A DNA stretch of 64,000 nucleotides, from positions 268,564 through 332,563 of the forward strand of contig NZ_JAHBYB010000003.1 of NCBI RefSeq assembly GCF_019636155.1, written 5' to 3'. The notes under the pieces are model-generated. The model did no database searches. It saw only the letters and a list, made by a program, of their open reading frames with translations, and had not been told where the DNA came from. Numbering within the stretch: the stretch's first letter is position 1; the number at the start of each line of letters is the position of its first letter. Positions 26,336-35,293 of the stretch are shown here, piece after piece. A program made the translations under genes and the position numbers. The DNA is from Brevundimonas sp. (GTDB lineage: Bacteria; Pseudomonadota; Alphaproteobacteria; Caulobacterales; Caulobacteraceae).

Positions 26336-27538
26336 TCAGAAGATCTCGAACAGCCCCGCCGCTCCCATGCCGCCGCCGACGCACATGGTGACGACGCCGT
26401 ATTTGGCGCCGCGCCGCTTGCCCTCGATCAGGACGTGGCCGGTCATCCGGGCGCCCGACATGCCGTAGGGGTGGCCGATGGAGATGGCGCCGCCCGAGAC
26501 GTTCAGCCGGTCATTGGGGATGCCCAGCCGGTCGCGGCAGTACAGCACCTGGACGGCGAAGGCCTCGTTCAGCTCCCAGAGGCCGATGTCGTCGACGGTC
26601 AGGCCGTGCTGCTTCAGCAGCTTGGGCACGGCGAAGACCGGGCCGATGCCCATTTCGTCCGGCTCGCAGCCCGCCACGGCCATGCCGCGATAGGCGCCCA
26701 GGGGCTTCAGCCCGCGCCGCTCGGCCTCCCTGGCCTCCATGACGACAGAGGCCGAGGCGCCGTCCGACAGCTGGCTGGCGTTGCCGGCGGTGATGAACCG
26801 GCCCTGCTGGATCACCTCGCCGCCGCCGAAGACGGGCTTCAGCGACTGAAGGCCCTCAAGCGTCGTGTCGGCGCGGTTGCCCTCGTCCTTGGACAGGGTC
26901 ACCGCCTTCGCCGAGGCCTGGCCGGTGGCCTTGTCCACCACCTGCATGGTCGTGGTCATCGGCACGATCTCGGCGTCCAGCCGGCCTTCGGCCTGGGCCT
27001 GGGCGGTGCGCTGCTGGGACTGGAGAGCGTATTCGTCCTGGGCTTCGCGGCTGATCCCGTAGCGGTCGGCCACCACCTCGGCCGTTTCCAGCATGGACAT
27101 ATAGATGTGGGGCGACAGCTTCAGCAGCGCCTCGTCCTTCATCCGGTACAGGTTCATGTGTGGGTTCTGGACCAGGGAGATGCTCTCCAGCCCGCCGCCG
27201 ATGGCGACCTGCTGGCCGTCGGTGATCACCTGTTTGGCGGCCGTGGCGATGGCCATCAGGCCCGAGGCGCACTGGCGATCCAGGCTCATGCCCGCGACCG
27301 TCGCCGGCAGGCCCGCCGCCAGGGCGACCTGGCGCGCGATATTGGGCGAGGTCGAGCCCTGCTGGAGCGCCGCGCCGAACACCACGTCCTCGATCTCGGC
27401 CGGATCGACGCCCGCCCGCTGGACCGCGTGACGGATGGCGTGGGCGCCCAGCTGCTGCGGCTGGGTGTCGTTGAAGGCGCCGCGATAGGCGCGGCCGATC
27501 GGGGTGCGGGCGGTGGAGACGATGACGGCTTCGCGCAT
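26336..27538 (-). CDS. Acetyl-CoA C-acyltransferase (thiolase)
   Basis: This 400-residue thiolase has the nucleophilic Cys in [14 protein letters not shown] (about residue 89), the [11 protein letters not shown] His/Asn block, [17 protein letters not shown] with the second active-site His, and the C-terminal [17 protein letters not shown] with the acid/base Cys. It cleaves 3-ketoacyl-CoA in beta-oxidation or condenses acyl-CoAs in reverse. Sequence resembles the FadA/FadI-like degradative group more than PhaA, but that call is soft. It stands alone, convergent with otsA and divergent from the OmpA gene. Confidence 0.9.
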   Translation of the reverse strand: MREAVIVSTARTPIGRAYRGAFNDTQPQQLGAHAIRHAVQRAGVDPAEIEDVVFGAALQQGSTSPNIARQVALAAGLPATVAGMSLDRQCASGLMAIATAAKQVITDGQQVAIGGGLESISLVQNPHMNLYRMKDEALLKLSPHIYMSMLETAEVVADRYGISREAQDEYALQSQQRTAQAQAEGRLDAEIVPMTTTMQVVDKATGQASAKAVTLSKDEGNRADTTLEGLQSLKPVFGGGEVIQQGRFITAGNASQLSDGASASVVMEAREAERRGLKPLGAYRGMAVAGCEPDEMGIGPVFAVPKLLKQHGLTVDDIGLWELNEAFAVQVLYCRDRLGIPNDRLNVSGGAISIGHPYGMSGARMTGHVLIEGKRRGAKYGVVTMCVGGGMGAAGLFEIF

Positions 27539-27684
27539 GGGGAGGTCCTTATCGAGCGTGTGAAGGTGTTAGAGCCGGGCGTCAGGCCCCGCGCAAGCCT
27601 TGGTCTTGATCGGTCGTCGCCGGGGAACGGACCCCAATGTGTTGAAACGGCGCCACAGTCGGGGCGATTCCCCAACCTTGTCGT

Positions 27685-27709
27685 GGAACCGAGGCCGCCA
27701 CATGCCGTT
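27685..27709 (+). promoter_or_regulatory. Predicted EcfG (SigT)-type promoter for the OmpA gene
   Basis: GGAAC at 27685, exactly 16 bp, then CGTT at 27706 match the alphaproteobacterial general-stress sigma consensus GGAAC-N16/17-CGTT. Transcription would start about 60 bp upstream of the OmpA-family start codon. Confidence 0.55.
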
Positions 27710-27774
27710 CGGCCCTCGTGCGCCAAAGCTGGAGCGACGGCGTCGTGCAATTATCTAATGGAATGAGGGACACC

Positions 27775-28932
27775 ATGAAGCTCAAACTTCTGGCCAGTGT
27801 CGCCGCGGCGGGGCTGTTCGCCGCCGGCGCGGCCGCCGCACAGACGCCGGGATGGTATGGCGCGGCTGACGCGGGCTATCATCAGATGGACGACGCCAAT
27901 CTGGAGTCGTCGACGACCGGTGCGAACTGGAACTGGGAAGTGAACAGCGGCTGGGCGGCTTTTGGCCGTCTGGGCTATCGCTTCGATCCGAACTGGCGCG
28001 TCGAGCTGGAAGGCGGCTATCGCTCGGGCGACATCGGCCGCGTTCGCGCGGTGACGGGTCCGCAGGGCCTGTGCAACGTGACCCCGGCTTCGGGCGCCTG
28101 CTATTCGCCGGAAGGCGACATGACCTCGATGACGGTCATGGCCAACATCATCTACGACTTCGGCTGGGAAGGCTGGGGCGTGCGTCCGTTCGTGGGCGTC
28201 GGTGTCGGCGTGAACAAGGTCAACCTGGACGTGGTGGGCCGTCAGCGTCAGAACCGTCCGGCCTATCTGGCCGCCGACGACAGCTCGACCCGCTTCGCGG
28301 CCCAGGCCATCGCCGGCCTGAGCTGGCAGGTCAGCGACCGCACCAACATCGACCTGACCTACCGCTATCTGAGCGGCGACATGCAGGTGGCCAGCCTGTC
28401 TTCGGGCACCGGCACGGCGACGCAGTTCGGCACCTGGGACGGCGACTATGACCAGTCGCACACGGTGAGCCTGGGTCTGCGCTATGCGTTCGGCGCTCCG
28501 GAGGCTCCGCCCCCGCCGCCGCCGCCTCCGCCCCCGCCGCCGCCTCCCCCGCCGCCTCCGCCGCCTCCGCCCCCGCCGCCGCCTCCGCCGGCTCCGACGG
28601 CGCGGCAGTTCGTGGTCTATTTCGACTGGGATCGCTCGGACCTGACGGCCGAGGCCCGCTCGGTGGTGACCCAGGCGGCCAACTACGCCAAGTCGGGCAA
28701 CCCGACCCGCGTGCTGGTGGTCGGCCACGCCGACACCTCGGGCTCGGCCGCCTATAACGTCGGCCTGTCCAACCGCCGCGCCCGCACCGTCGCGGACGCC
28801 CTGGTCGCCCAGGGTGTGAACGGCGGCGTGATCGCTCTGGACGGCAAGGGCGAAACCCAGCTGGCCCGCGCCACCGCCGATGGCGTCCGCGAGCCGCTGA
28901 ACCGCCGCGCAACCATCGACATCAACTTCTGA
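27775..28932 (+). CDS. OmpA-family outer-membrane protein with long polyproline linker
   Basis: The 385-residue protein has a Sec signal peptide (about residues 1-22), an eight-stranded beta-barrel domain (about 25-240; WYGAADAGYHQMDD ... SLGLRYAFG), a run of about 28 consecutive prolines (about 245-272), and a C-terminal OmpA peptidoglycan-binding domain with VVGHADTSGSAAYNVGLSNRRARTVADAL containing the Asp and Arg that clamp diaminopimelate. Proline runs occur in caulobacterial OmpA proteins, but this one is long and will need EF-P for translation. GAGGGA precedes the ATG at 27775. Codon use is less extreme than in its neighbours, consistent with high expression. Confidence 0.92.
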   Translation: MKLKLLASVAAAGLFAAGAAAAQTPGWYGAADAGYHQMDDANLESSTTGANWNWEVNSGWAAFGRLGYRFDPNWRVELEGGYRSGDIGRVRAVTGPQGLCNVTPASGACYSPEGDMTSMTVMANIIYDFGWEGWGVRPFVGVGVGVNKVNLDVVGRQRQNRPAYLAADDSSTRFAAQAIAGLSWQVSDRTNIDLTYRYLSGDMQVASLSSGTGTATQFGTWDGDYDQSHTVSLGLRYAFGAPEAPPPPPPPPPPPPPPPPPPPPPPPPPPPPAPTARQFVVYFDWDRSDLTAEARSVVTQAANYAKSGNPTRVLVVGHADTSGSAAYNVGLSNRRARTVADALVAQGVNGGVIALDGKGETQLARATADGVREPLNRRATIDINF

Positions 28933-28942
28933 GACGCGGAGC

Positions 28943-28970
28943 GGGGAGCCGGATGAAACGCCGGCTCCCC
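28943..28970 (+). terminator. 3' stem-loop after the OmpA gene
   Basis: GGGGAGCCGG/CCGGCTCCCC pair perfectly around an 8-nt loop, 10 bp after the stop. Without a T-tract it may stabilise the mRNA end rather than terminate. Confidence 0.5.
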
Positions 28971-29007
28971 GACCCCAAGATCGGAAGCGTCGATGACGCG
29001 TGACGAG

Positions 29008-29046
29008 AAAAGCCGCCCCCGGGTCTCGCGCCCGGGGGCGGTTTTC
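29008..29046. terminator. Bidirectional intrinsic terminator
   Basis: An 11-bp stem CCGCCCCCGGG/CCCGGGGGCGG with a 7-nt loop is flanked by AAAA on the left and TTTT on the right. It ends OmpA transcripts. The rest of the 334-bp gap to the next gene holds nothing else I can name. Confidence 0.8.
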
Positions 29047-29266
29047 TGCTATTCGCCCCGGGCCAAGGGACACGAATTCGCCCCCCTGATGGGGCAGTGA
29101 CGTCGTTTCCGGCGCGAGGTTTCGCCTTTCAGGACAAGTCAGTTGATCCTTGCGACGATGACGGCGACAAAGACCGCACATCCCCGATCGGGAGGCGTGC
29201 GCGAGCCCATGGGCCGCGGCGGCCTGGCGACCGGATCGATCCGGCCGCGGGGAGGGCGACCGTAAG

Positions 29267-30625
29267 ATGACCGATCTTCGCAGCCCCGCGGACGTCTTCG
29301 GCCCGCCCCTGCGTGACGAGCGCCGTCTGACGGCCCCCTCGGCCGTGGCCCGCGCGGGACGCAAGCCCGACGCCAAGGCCCGCGCATGGGATGCGCCGGT
29401 CGCCTCGGTCGCGGCGGCCCCCTATGACCGCGCGGCGCCCCTGGCGGGACGACGGTTCCTGATCGTCACCGCCCCGTTCGGCCCGTTCGGACGGGTTCTG
29501 GCGGACAGGCTGACGGCCCAGGGGGCCCAGGTGTCCCGCATGCTGTTCAACTTCGGCGACGCCGTGAACTGGCGCCGCCCGGGCGGCATCCGCTTCAAGG
29601 GGGCGGTGCGGCAGTGGCCCGGGCGCCTGGCGCAGCTGGCGCCCTATTTCACCGACATTCTCGTCTTCGGCGAGGGCGGCGCCTACAACCAGGCGGTCCT
29701 GACCCAGGCCGAACAGCTCCAGGCCCAGGTCTGGGTTCTGGAGAACGGCTATTTCCGCCCCGACTGGATCACGGTCGAGCGCAACGGGGTCAACGCCTCC
29801 AGCAGCCTGCCGCGACGGCCCGAGGCCTATGGCCCGCCCGCCGCGGACCTGCCCGATGTGCGCCCTTCCGGCCGTATCCTGCCGCACCATGTGATCAACA
29901 TCAGCCTGTATCATCTGATGCAGGCCCTGGGGCGGCCGCTGTATCCGCGCTATGTCGCCCCCTACACCCAGCCGCCGTGGCTGCAGTGCCTGGGCCATAT
30001 CCGGCGCTATTTCAGCCTGGCCTTCCGGCGCAAGTCCGACGCCGACACGGCCGTCATCGCCGCGCGCGGCCCCTTCTACCTGGCCTGCCTGCAGCGCGAG
30101 GGCGACGCCCAGCTGCTGCGCTATTCGCATTTCGCCGACAATACCGCCTTCCTGGCCGAGGTGATGACCAGTTTCGCCCGCCATGCGGCGCCCGAGGCGC
30201 GGCTGGTGGTCAAGAACCATCCCCTGGACCCCGGCCTGGTGGACCTGGCCAAGATGACCCGCGTCCTGGCCATCGAGCGCGGCCTGGCCGACCGGGTCGA
30301 TTTCATCGACGGCGGCAACCTGGCCCAGCTGTGCCGGGCCTCGCGCGGGATGGTGGTCAACAACTCCTCGGCCGCCCTGTCGGCCCTGGGCTTCCAGACC
30401 CCGGTCAAGGTGCTGGGCGAGGCCTTCTTCGATATCGAGGGCCTGACGCACCAGGGGCCGCTGGACGCCTTCTGGACGGCGGCCCAGGCGCCGGACCCCG
30501 ATCTGTTCGTCAATTTCCGGGCCCATGTCATCGCCATGAGCCAGGTGAACGGCAACTATCACGAGCCCGACGCCCTGCGTCCCACGGCCGAGGGCCTGAC
30601 GCGGGTCTTCGCCGAGCGCGCCTGA
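29267..30625 (+). CDS. Capsular polysaccharide synthesis/export protein, KpsS-like
   Basis: The 452-residue protein belongs to the Capsule_synth family (PF05159), whose KpsS and KpsC members add the beta-KDO linker to phosphatidylglycerol for group-2-type capsules. Recognisable blocks are FNFGDAVNW near residue 90, VFGEGGAYNQ, LENGYFRPDWITVERNGVN, LVVKNHPLDPG and MVVNNSSAALSALGFQTPVKVLGEAFFD. The first 50 residues are low-complexity and may not be conserved. Together with the KpsF-like isomerase 7 kb away, it points to a KDO-anchored capsule. It is a single gene between the OmpA and TonB receptor genes. Confidence 0.85.
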   Translation: MTDLRSPADVFGPPLRDERRLTAPSAVARAGRKPDAKARAWDAPVASVAAAPYDRAAPLAGRRFLIVTAPFGPFGRVLADRLTAQGAQVSRMLFNFGDAVNWRRPGGIRFKGAVRQWPGRLAQLAPYFTDILVFGEGGAYNQAVLTQAEQLQAQVWVLENGYFRPDWITVERNGVNASSSLPRRPEAYGPPAADLPDVRPSGRILPHHVINISLYHLMQALGRPLYPRYVAPYTQPPWLQCLGHIRRYFSLAFRRKSDADTAVIAARGPFYLACLQREGDAQLLRYSHFADNTAFLAEVMTSFARHAAPEARLVVKNHPLDPGLVDLAKMTRVLAIERGLADRVDFIDGGNLAQLCRASRGMVVNNSSAALSALGFQTPVKVLGEAFFDIEGLTHQGPLDAFWTAAQAPDPDLFVNFRAHVIAMSQVNGNYHEPDALRPTAEGLTRVFAERA

Positions 30626-30669
30626 GAATCCGGGCGCGGCCAGTGTGGCCTCCGCGCCACCCTCCGCGA

Positions 30670-30702
30670 GCGTCACACGGCTGTCACATATCTGTCGCCG
30701 AT
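30670..30702 (+). promoter_or_regulatory. Pho-box-like triple direct repeat upstream of the TonB receptor
   Basis: Three consecutive 11-bp units read GCGTCACACGG, CTGTCACATAT and CTGTCGCCGAT. The last two match the PhoB box consensus CTGTCATAWAT-CTGTCAY closely, in the correct 11-bp phase. The site ends 96 bp before the receptor start. Confidence 0.6.
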
Positions 30703-30798
30703 GCGTTCAATCGAGGGCCTAGAGGGGCCTCAATCCGGCCTGGGAGAGGGGATTCGGCCCCTCGACCGCTGCGAACGGCCGTCATCTAGGGGATCTCG

Positions 30799-33700
30799 AT
30801 GTTCATGAAGAAGCTCAGCTGTGGGGTCTCCCTCGCGGCCATCGCGCTGGTCTCGGCCACCGCCGTCCACGCCCAGGAAACCACCGGCGGCATCCGTGGC
30901 CAGGTCTTCGACGCGGCGGGCAACGCCGTCGCCGGCGCCTCGGTCACCGTGCTGCACCAGCCGTCGGGCACCTCGTCCACGACGATGACCGACCAGAACG
31001 GCGGCTACAGCGTGCGCAACCTGCGCGTCGGCGGCCCCTATGTCGTCACCGTCCAGTCGGCCCAGGGCGCCGGCTTCTCGGCCCTGCCGGCCGTGGCCAT
31101 TGGTTCGCCGGCCTCGCTGGACGTCTTCCTGAACGCCGATGAGGGCGTGGCCGTGGACGACGTGCTGGTCACCGGTGCGCGTTCGCGCGGCACCTCGCCG
31201 ACCGCCAACTTCAACCTGAACGACCTGGAAACCCAGCCGTCGATCAGCCGTGACATCAAGGACATCGTCCGCACCTCGGCCTTCGCCACCGTCGATCCGT
31301 CGAACGTCAACGCCCTGTCGATCGGCGGCCAGAACACCCGCTACAACGCCTTCCTGGTCGACGGCGTCCGCCAGGGCGACGACTTCGGCCTGAACTCGAA
31401 CGGCTATCCGACCCTGAACTCGCCGATCTCGATGTCGGTGATCCAGGCGGTCAACGTGTCGGTCTCGCCCTATGACGTGCAGTACGGCTCGTTCACCGGC
31501 GGGGTGGTCAACTCGGTGACCAAGTCGGGCGGCAACGAGTTCCACGGTGAAGTCTTCTGGGAAACCACGAACGACAGCCTGCAGGGCGACACCTTCAGCT
31601 ACACCGACTTCCAGACCGGCCAGCAGTTCGACCGCACCCTGTCGGGCGAGTTCGACGAGAAGACCTGGGGCGCGACCCTGAGCGGCCCGATCATTCGCGA
31701 CCGCCTGTTCTTCCTGCTGAGCTACGAAAAGTATGAATCGGTCCAGCCGGCCCTGACGGGTCCGGAAGGCTCGGGCGCCCCGAACCCGGTTCCGGGCGTC
31801 ACCCAGGCCATGGTCGACGAGGTGCGCGAGATCGCCCGCACCGTCTACGGCTATGACGCCATGGACTGGTCGACCGACAGCATCACGGTCACCGACGAGA
31901 AGTGGTTCGGCAAGCTGGACTGGAACATCAGCGACCGCCACCGCGCCGTCCTGTCCTACCAGCAGACCGAAGGCGGCGACTTCCGCCTGGGCCCGAACGC
32001 CACGACCGGCGCCTATCCGGCCCTGGCCCTGCTGTCGTCGTCCTACTACGTCAACAACAACCTGCGCTCGACCAAGGCCCAGCTGTTCTCGGACTGGACC
32101 GACAATTTCTCGACCGAGTTCTCGGTCGCCTACAAGGAAGTCGAGGGCATCACGACCAACCCCGGCGGCGACGACTTCGCCTCGTTCCAGGTCTATATCG
32201 ACGACCCGACGGGCAGCACGCCGCGTCCGGGCGGCGAACGTTCGATCCGCTTCGGTCCGGACCGCTCGCGTCACGCCAACTCGCTGACGGTCGACACCAC
32301 GACCTATCGCTTCGTGGCCAACTATGACACCGGCCTGGGCCACCGTCTGATGGCCGGCATCGAGCGCGAGGAACAGGACATCTTCAACCTGTTCGTCCAG
32401 GTGGCGAACGCGGAATACGAGTTCGCCTCGATCGCCGACTTCCGCAACCGGATCGCCTCGTCGGTCGGCTATTCCAACGCCGGCACCAATGTGAAGAGCG
32501 ACGCCGCGGCCTCGTTCGGCTACGCCCAGAACAGCCTGTATGTGCAGGACACCTGGGAAGCCAACGACGTGCTGACCATCACCCTGGGCCTGCGCGCCGA
32601 CTGGTACGAGATGTCGGACCGTCCCAAGCTGAACCCGGCCTTCGTCAGCCGTTTCGGCTTCGGCAACGACACCACCCTGGACGGGATCACCATCTATCAG
32701 CCGCGCTTCGGCTTCAACTGGCGTCCGGCCCCCGGCCTGACCATCTACGGCGGCTTCGGCCGTTATCAGGGCGGTTCGCCGAACGTCTGGATCTCGAACA
32801 GCTACACCAACCCCGGCAACCTGATCGGATCGTTCAACTGCCGGATTTCGTCGAACTATTCGTCGAACTTCGCCAACAACTTCGCCGTCTGCCCGGACGC
32901 CAGCTATCTGACCAACGTCGATGGGCTGAACGTCAATCCGCAGGTCCAGGCGGGCGTGACCTCCAGCGCCAACCTGGGCACCGGCAACATCAATGTGATC
33001 GACCCGAGCTTCAAAACCCCGTCGATCTGGAAGACCTCGCTGGGCTTCAACAAGGCCTTCGACCTGAGCCGCTTCGGCATGGGCGACGGCTGGGACGTGA
33101 CCGCCGAATACGTCCACTCGCAACTGGAAGACCCGATCGGCTGGGTGGATCTGAACATGCTTCAGACCGTCAACGGCCAGGCGCCGGACGGCCGTCCGAC
33201 CTACGGGCCGAACGGCAGCAGCAACCGCACCCAGCAGGTGATCATGATCACCAACTTCAAGGGCGGTAAGACCGACCAGATCGCCCTGTCGCTGAACAAG
33301 GACTGGAACGAGGGCTGGCTGGAAGGCCTGGGCTTCAACCTGTCCTACACCTACCTGGACTCGACCGATCCGTCGGCGGCCACCTCTTCGACGGCCTCGT
33401 CGAACTACGGCAACCTGATCGCTTCGGACCCGAACGCCTCGGTGGTCTCGACCTCGAACTACGAGATCAAGCACGCCACCAAGCTGCGCCTCAGCTATAG
33501 CCGCGCCTTCTTCGGCGACTATCGCACCCGCGTCGGCCTGTTCGGCCAGCGCCGCTCCGGCCTGCCGTTCAGCTATACCTTCGGCACCAGCCCGGCGACC
33601 CTGTTCGGCGAGAACTACACGACCCAGCGTCAGCTGTTCTACGTCCCGCAGACCGACGCCTCGGGCAATGTCACGGCCACCAGCGACCCGCTGGTCCGTT

Positions 33701-34116
33701 ATGGTCCGACCTTCGACCTGGCCGCCTTCAACGCCTTCCTGAAGAGCTCGGGTCTGATCAACGAAGCGGGCAGCATCAGCACCCGCAACGCCTACAACTC
33801 GCCCGCGGTCACCACCTTTGACCTGCACCTGTCGCAGGAACTGCCGGCCTTCTTCCCCGGCGGCGCCCGCCTCGAGGCCTATATGGACATCGAGAACCTG
33901 GGCAATCTGCTGAACGACGAGTGGGGCGTGATCCAGCAGGTCGGCTTCCCCTACAACTCGACCAACGTCGGGGCGCTGAACTGCCAGCGCAGCACCTGCG
34001 CCGGTGGGGCGACTGGAAACTTCTACCAGTACAACACCTTCACCAACCGCACCGCCTCGACCTTCAGCACCACCGCCGTCTGGCAGGTGAAGCTGGGCAT
34101 GCGCTACCGCTTCTAA
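30799..34116 (+). CDS. TonB-dependent outer-membrane receptor with carboxypeptidase-like N-terminal domain (Oar-like)
   Basis: The 1105-residue protein has a signal peptide (about residues 1-26), a carboxypeptidase-regulatory-like/CNA-B-type domain (about 28-110; GGIRGQVFDAAGNAVAGASVTV), a TonB-box-like VDDVLVTGAR segment, a plug with GGQNTRYNAFLVDGVRQGDD and GSFTGGVVNSVTKSGG, then a large 22-strand barrel ending in the aromatic GMRYRF, typical of outer-membrane insertion. This is the Oar/TBDT architecture. Such receptors import scarce substrates using TonB energy. A PhoB-like box upstream suggests induction by phosphate starvation. A second ATG six bases downstream is an alternative start. 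A terminator follows. Confidence 0.92.
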   Translation: MFMKKLSCGVSLAAIALVSATAVHAQETTGGIRGQVFDAAGNAVAGASVTVLHQPSGTSSTTMTDQNGGYSVRNLRVGGPYVVTVQSAQGAGFSALPAVAIGSPASLDVFLNADEGVAVDDVLVTGARSRGTSPTANFNLNDLETQPSISRDIKDIVRTSAFATVDPSNVNALSIGGQNTRYNAFLVDGVRQGDDFGLNSNGYPTLNSPISMSVIQAVNVSVSPYDVQYGSFTGGVVNSVTKSGGNEFHGEVFWETTNDSLQGDTFSYTDFQTGQQFDRTLSGEFDEKTWGATLSGPIIRDRLFFLLSYEKYESVQPALTGPEGSGAPNPVPGVTQAMVDEVREIARTVYGYDAMDWSTDSITVTDEKWFGKLDWNISDRHRAVLSYQQTEGGDFRLGPNATTGAYPALALLSSSYYVNNNLRSTKAQLFSDWTDNFSTEFSVAYKEVEGITTNPGGDDFASFQVYIDDPTGSTPRPGGERSIRFGPDRSRHANSLTVDTTTYRFVANYDTGLGHRLMAGIEREEQDIFNLFVQVANAEYEFASIADFRNRIASSVGYSNAGTNVKSDAAASFGYAQNSLYVQDTWEANDVLTITLGLRADWYEMSDRPKLNPAFVSRFGFGNDTTLDGITIYQPRFGFNWRPAPGLTIYGGFGRYQGGSPNVWISNSYTNPGNLIGSFNCRISSNYSSNFANNFAVCPDASYLTNVDGLNVNPQVQAGVTSSANLGTGNINVIDPSFKTPSIWKTSLGFNKAFDLSRFGMGDGWDVTAEYVHSQLEDPIGWVDLNMLQTVNGQAPDGRPTYGPNGSSNRTQQVIMITNFKGGKTDQIALSLNKDWNEGWLEGLGFNLSYTYLDSTDPSAATSSTASSNYGNLIASDPNASVVSTSNYEIKHATKLRLSYSRAFFGDYRTRVGLFGQRRSGLPFSYTFGTSPATLFGENYTTQRQLFYVPQTDASGNVTATSDPLVRYGPTFDLAAFNAFLKSSGLINEAGSISTRNAYNSPAVTTFDLHLSQELPAFFPGGARLEAYMDIENLGNLLNDEWGVIQQVGFPYNSTNVGALNCQRSTCAGGATGNFYQYNTFTNRTASTFSTTAVWQVKLGMRYRF

Positions 34117-34138
34117 GCCTTATGGGCTGAAGAGGTTG

Positions 34139-34173
34139 GGGGCGGTTCCGCAAGGGACCGCCCCTTTTCTTTT
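34139..34173 (+). terminator. Intrinsic terminator after the TonB receptor gene
   Basis: A stem of about 11 bp (GGGGCGGT.../...ACCGCCCC, with one G-U pair) is closed by a GCAA tetraloop and followed by TTTTCTTTT. Confidence 0.88.
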
Positions 34174-34254
34174 GCGCCGCCGCCGGTTGAATGGGGGGAA
34201 CGGGATGGCTATCTGGCCCGCTCCCTCTCGGGACGCCGCAGGATCGAGACCGTC

Positions 34255-35235
34255 ATGAGCTTCATTCCCGCCGAATGGGCCCCGCACCGGGCCATGTGGG
34301 TCGGCTGGCCCAGCCACGCCGAACTGTGGGGGGACGACCTGGAGGCCGCCCAGGCTGAGGTCGAGGCCCTGGTCCGCGCCCTGGCCGGGCCGGGGCGGGA
34401 ACAGGTGCGGCTGCTGGTCGGGCACGACGACGCCCTGGCCGATGCGCGCGCGCGCTTTGACGGCGTGACCGGCGTCGAGGTCGTGCCGGGCCGGTTCGGC
34501 GACATCTGGCTGAGGGACACCGGGCCGATCTTCGGGGCGGGATCGGCGCGCGCCGCCGCCTTCCGCTTCAACGGCTGGGGCGGCAAATACGAACTGGAGC
34601 ATGACGACGCGGTGGCCGACCAGATCGGCGCCCATGCCGGCGTTCCCCTGGACCGTCATGATTTCATCCTGGAAGGCGGCGCCCTGGACCACGACGGGGC
34701 CGGGACCATCCTGACCACCCGCCAGTGTCTGCTGAACCCCAACCGCAATAGGGGCTGGACCGAGGGAGCGGCCGAAGACGCGCTGAAAGCGGCCCTGGGC
34801 GCGGCGCGGGTGGTGTGGCTGGGCGACGGCCTGCTGAACGACCATACCGACGGCCATGTCGACAATCTGGCGCGGTTCGTGGCGCCGGGGGTGGTGGCCT
34901 GCCCCATCGCCTATGGTCCGAAGGACCCGAACGCCGAGGTCTATGACGCCACGGCCGCCGCCCTGTCGGCCGCCGGATTCCGCACCCTGCGCCTTCCCTC
35001 GCCCGGCCTGGTGGTGGACGAGGACGAGCGGCCGATCCCGGCCAGCCACATGAATTTCCTGATCGCCAACGGCGCCGTGATCGTGCCGACCTATGGCGAC
35101 CAGACCGCCGCCCGCCTGGCCTGCGAGGCCCTGGCGACCGTCTATCCCGATCGGGAGATCATCCCCCTGCCGTCGACCGCCATCCTGACCGGCGGCGGAT
35201 CCTTCCACTGCATTTCCCAGCAGGAGCCGGGATGA
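34255..35235 (+). CDS. aguA: Agmatine deiminase
   Basis: This 326-residue guanidino-modifying enzyme converts agmatine to N-carbamoylputrescine and ammonia. Markers are AEWAPHRAMWVGWPS at the N-terminus, DIWLRDTGPIFG, the catalytic His region LNDHTDGHVDNLARF, IPASHMNFLIANG, and the nucleophilic Cys in GGGSFHCISQQ (Cys319) near the C-terminus. The next pathway enzyme, aguB, lies 490 bp downstream, unusually separated by a four-helix-bundle gene whose flanking repeat begins at the aguA stop codon itself. Confidence 0.95.
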   Translation: MSFIPAEWAPHRAMWVGWPSHAELWGDDLEAAQAEVEALVRALAGPGREQVRLLVGHDDALADARARFDGVTGVEVVPGRFGDIWLRDTGPIFGAGSARAAAFRFNGWGGKYELEHDDAVADQIGAHAGVPLDRHDFILEGGALDHDGAGTILTTRQCLLNPNRNRGWTEGAAEDALKAALGAARVVWLGDGLLNDHTDGHVDNLARFVAPGVVACPIAYGPKDPNAEVYDATAAALSAAGFRTLRLPSPGLVVDEDERPIPASHMNFLIANGAVIVPTYGDQTAARLACEALATVYPDREIIPLPSTAILTGGGSFHCISQQEPG

Positions 35236-35267
35236 GTGGCGAGTGGGGAGTGATTAGTGAATAGTGA
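35235..35267 (+). repeat. 7-bp tandem repeat array, left arm of cassette
   Basis: Units of consensus AGTGATT run in phase from the last base of the aguA stop: AGTGGCG, AGTGGGG, AGTGATT, AGTGAAT, AGTGA. The 26 bp at 35242-35267 match the right arm in inverted orientation at 20 of 26 positions without gaps. Confidence 0.8.
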
Positions 35268-35293
35268 CGGTTGCTGGCCATTGGGGGGTTCTG

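Noticed and set aside
30730-33828. 1032-codon minus-strand open frame
   Set aside because: Antisense to the TonB receptor, whose domains are unmistakable; repetitive Val/Gly/Arg translation.
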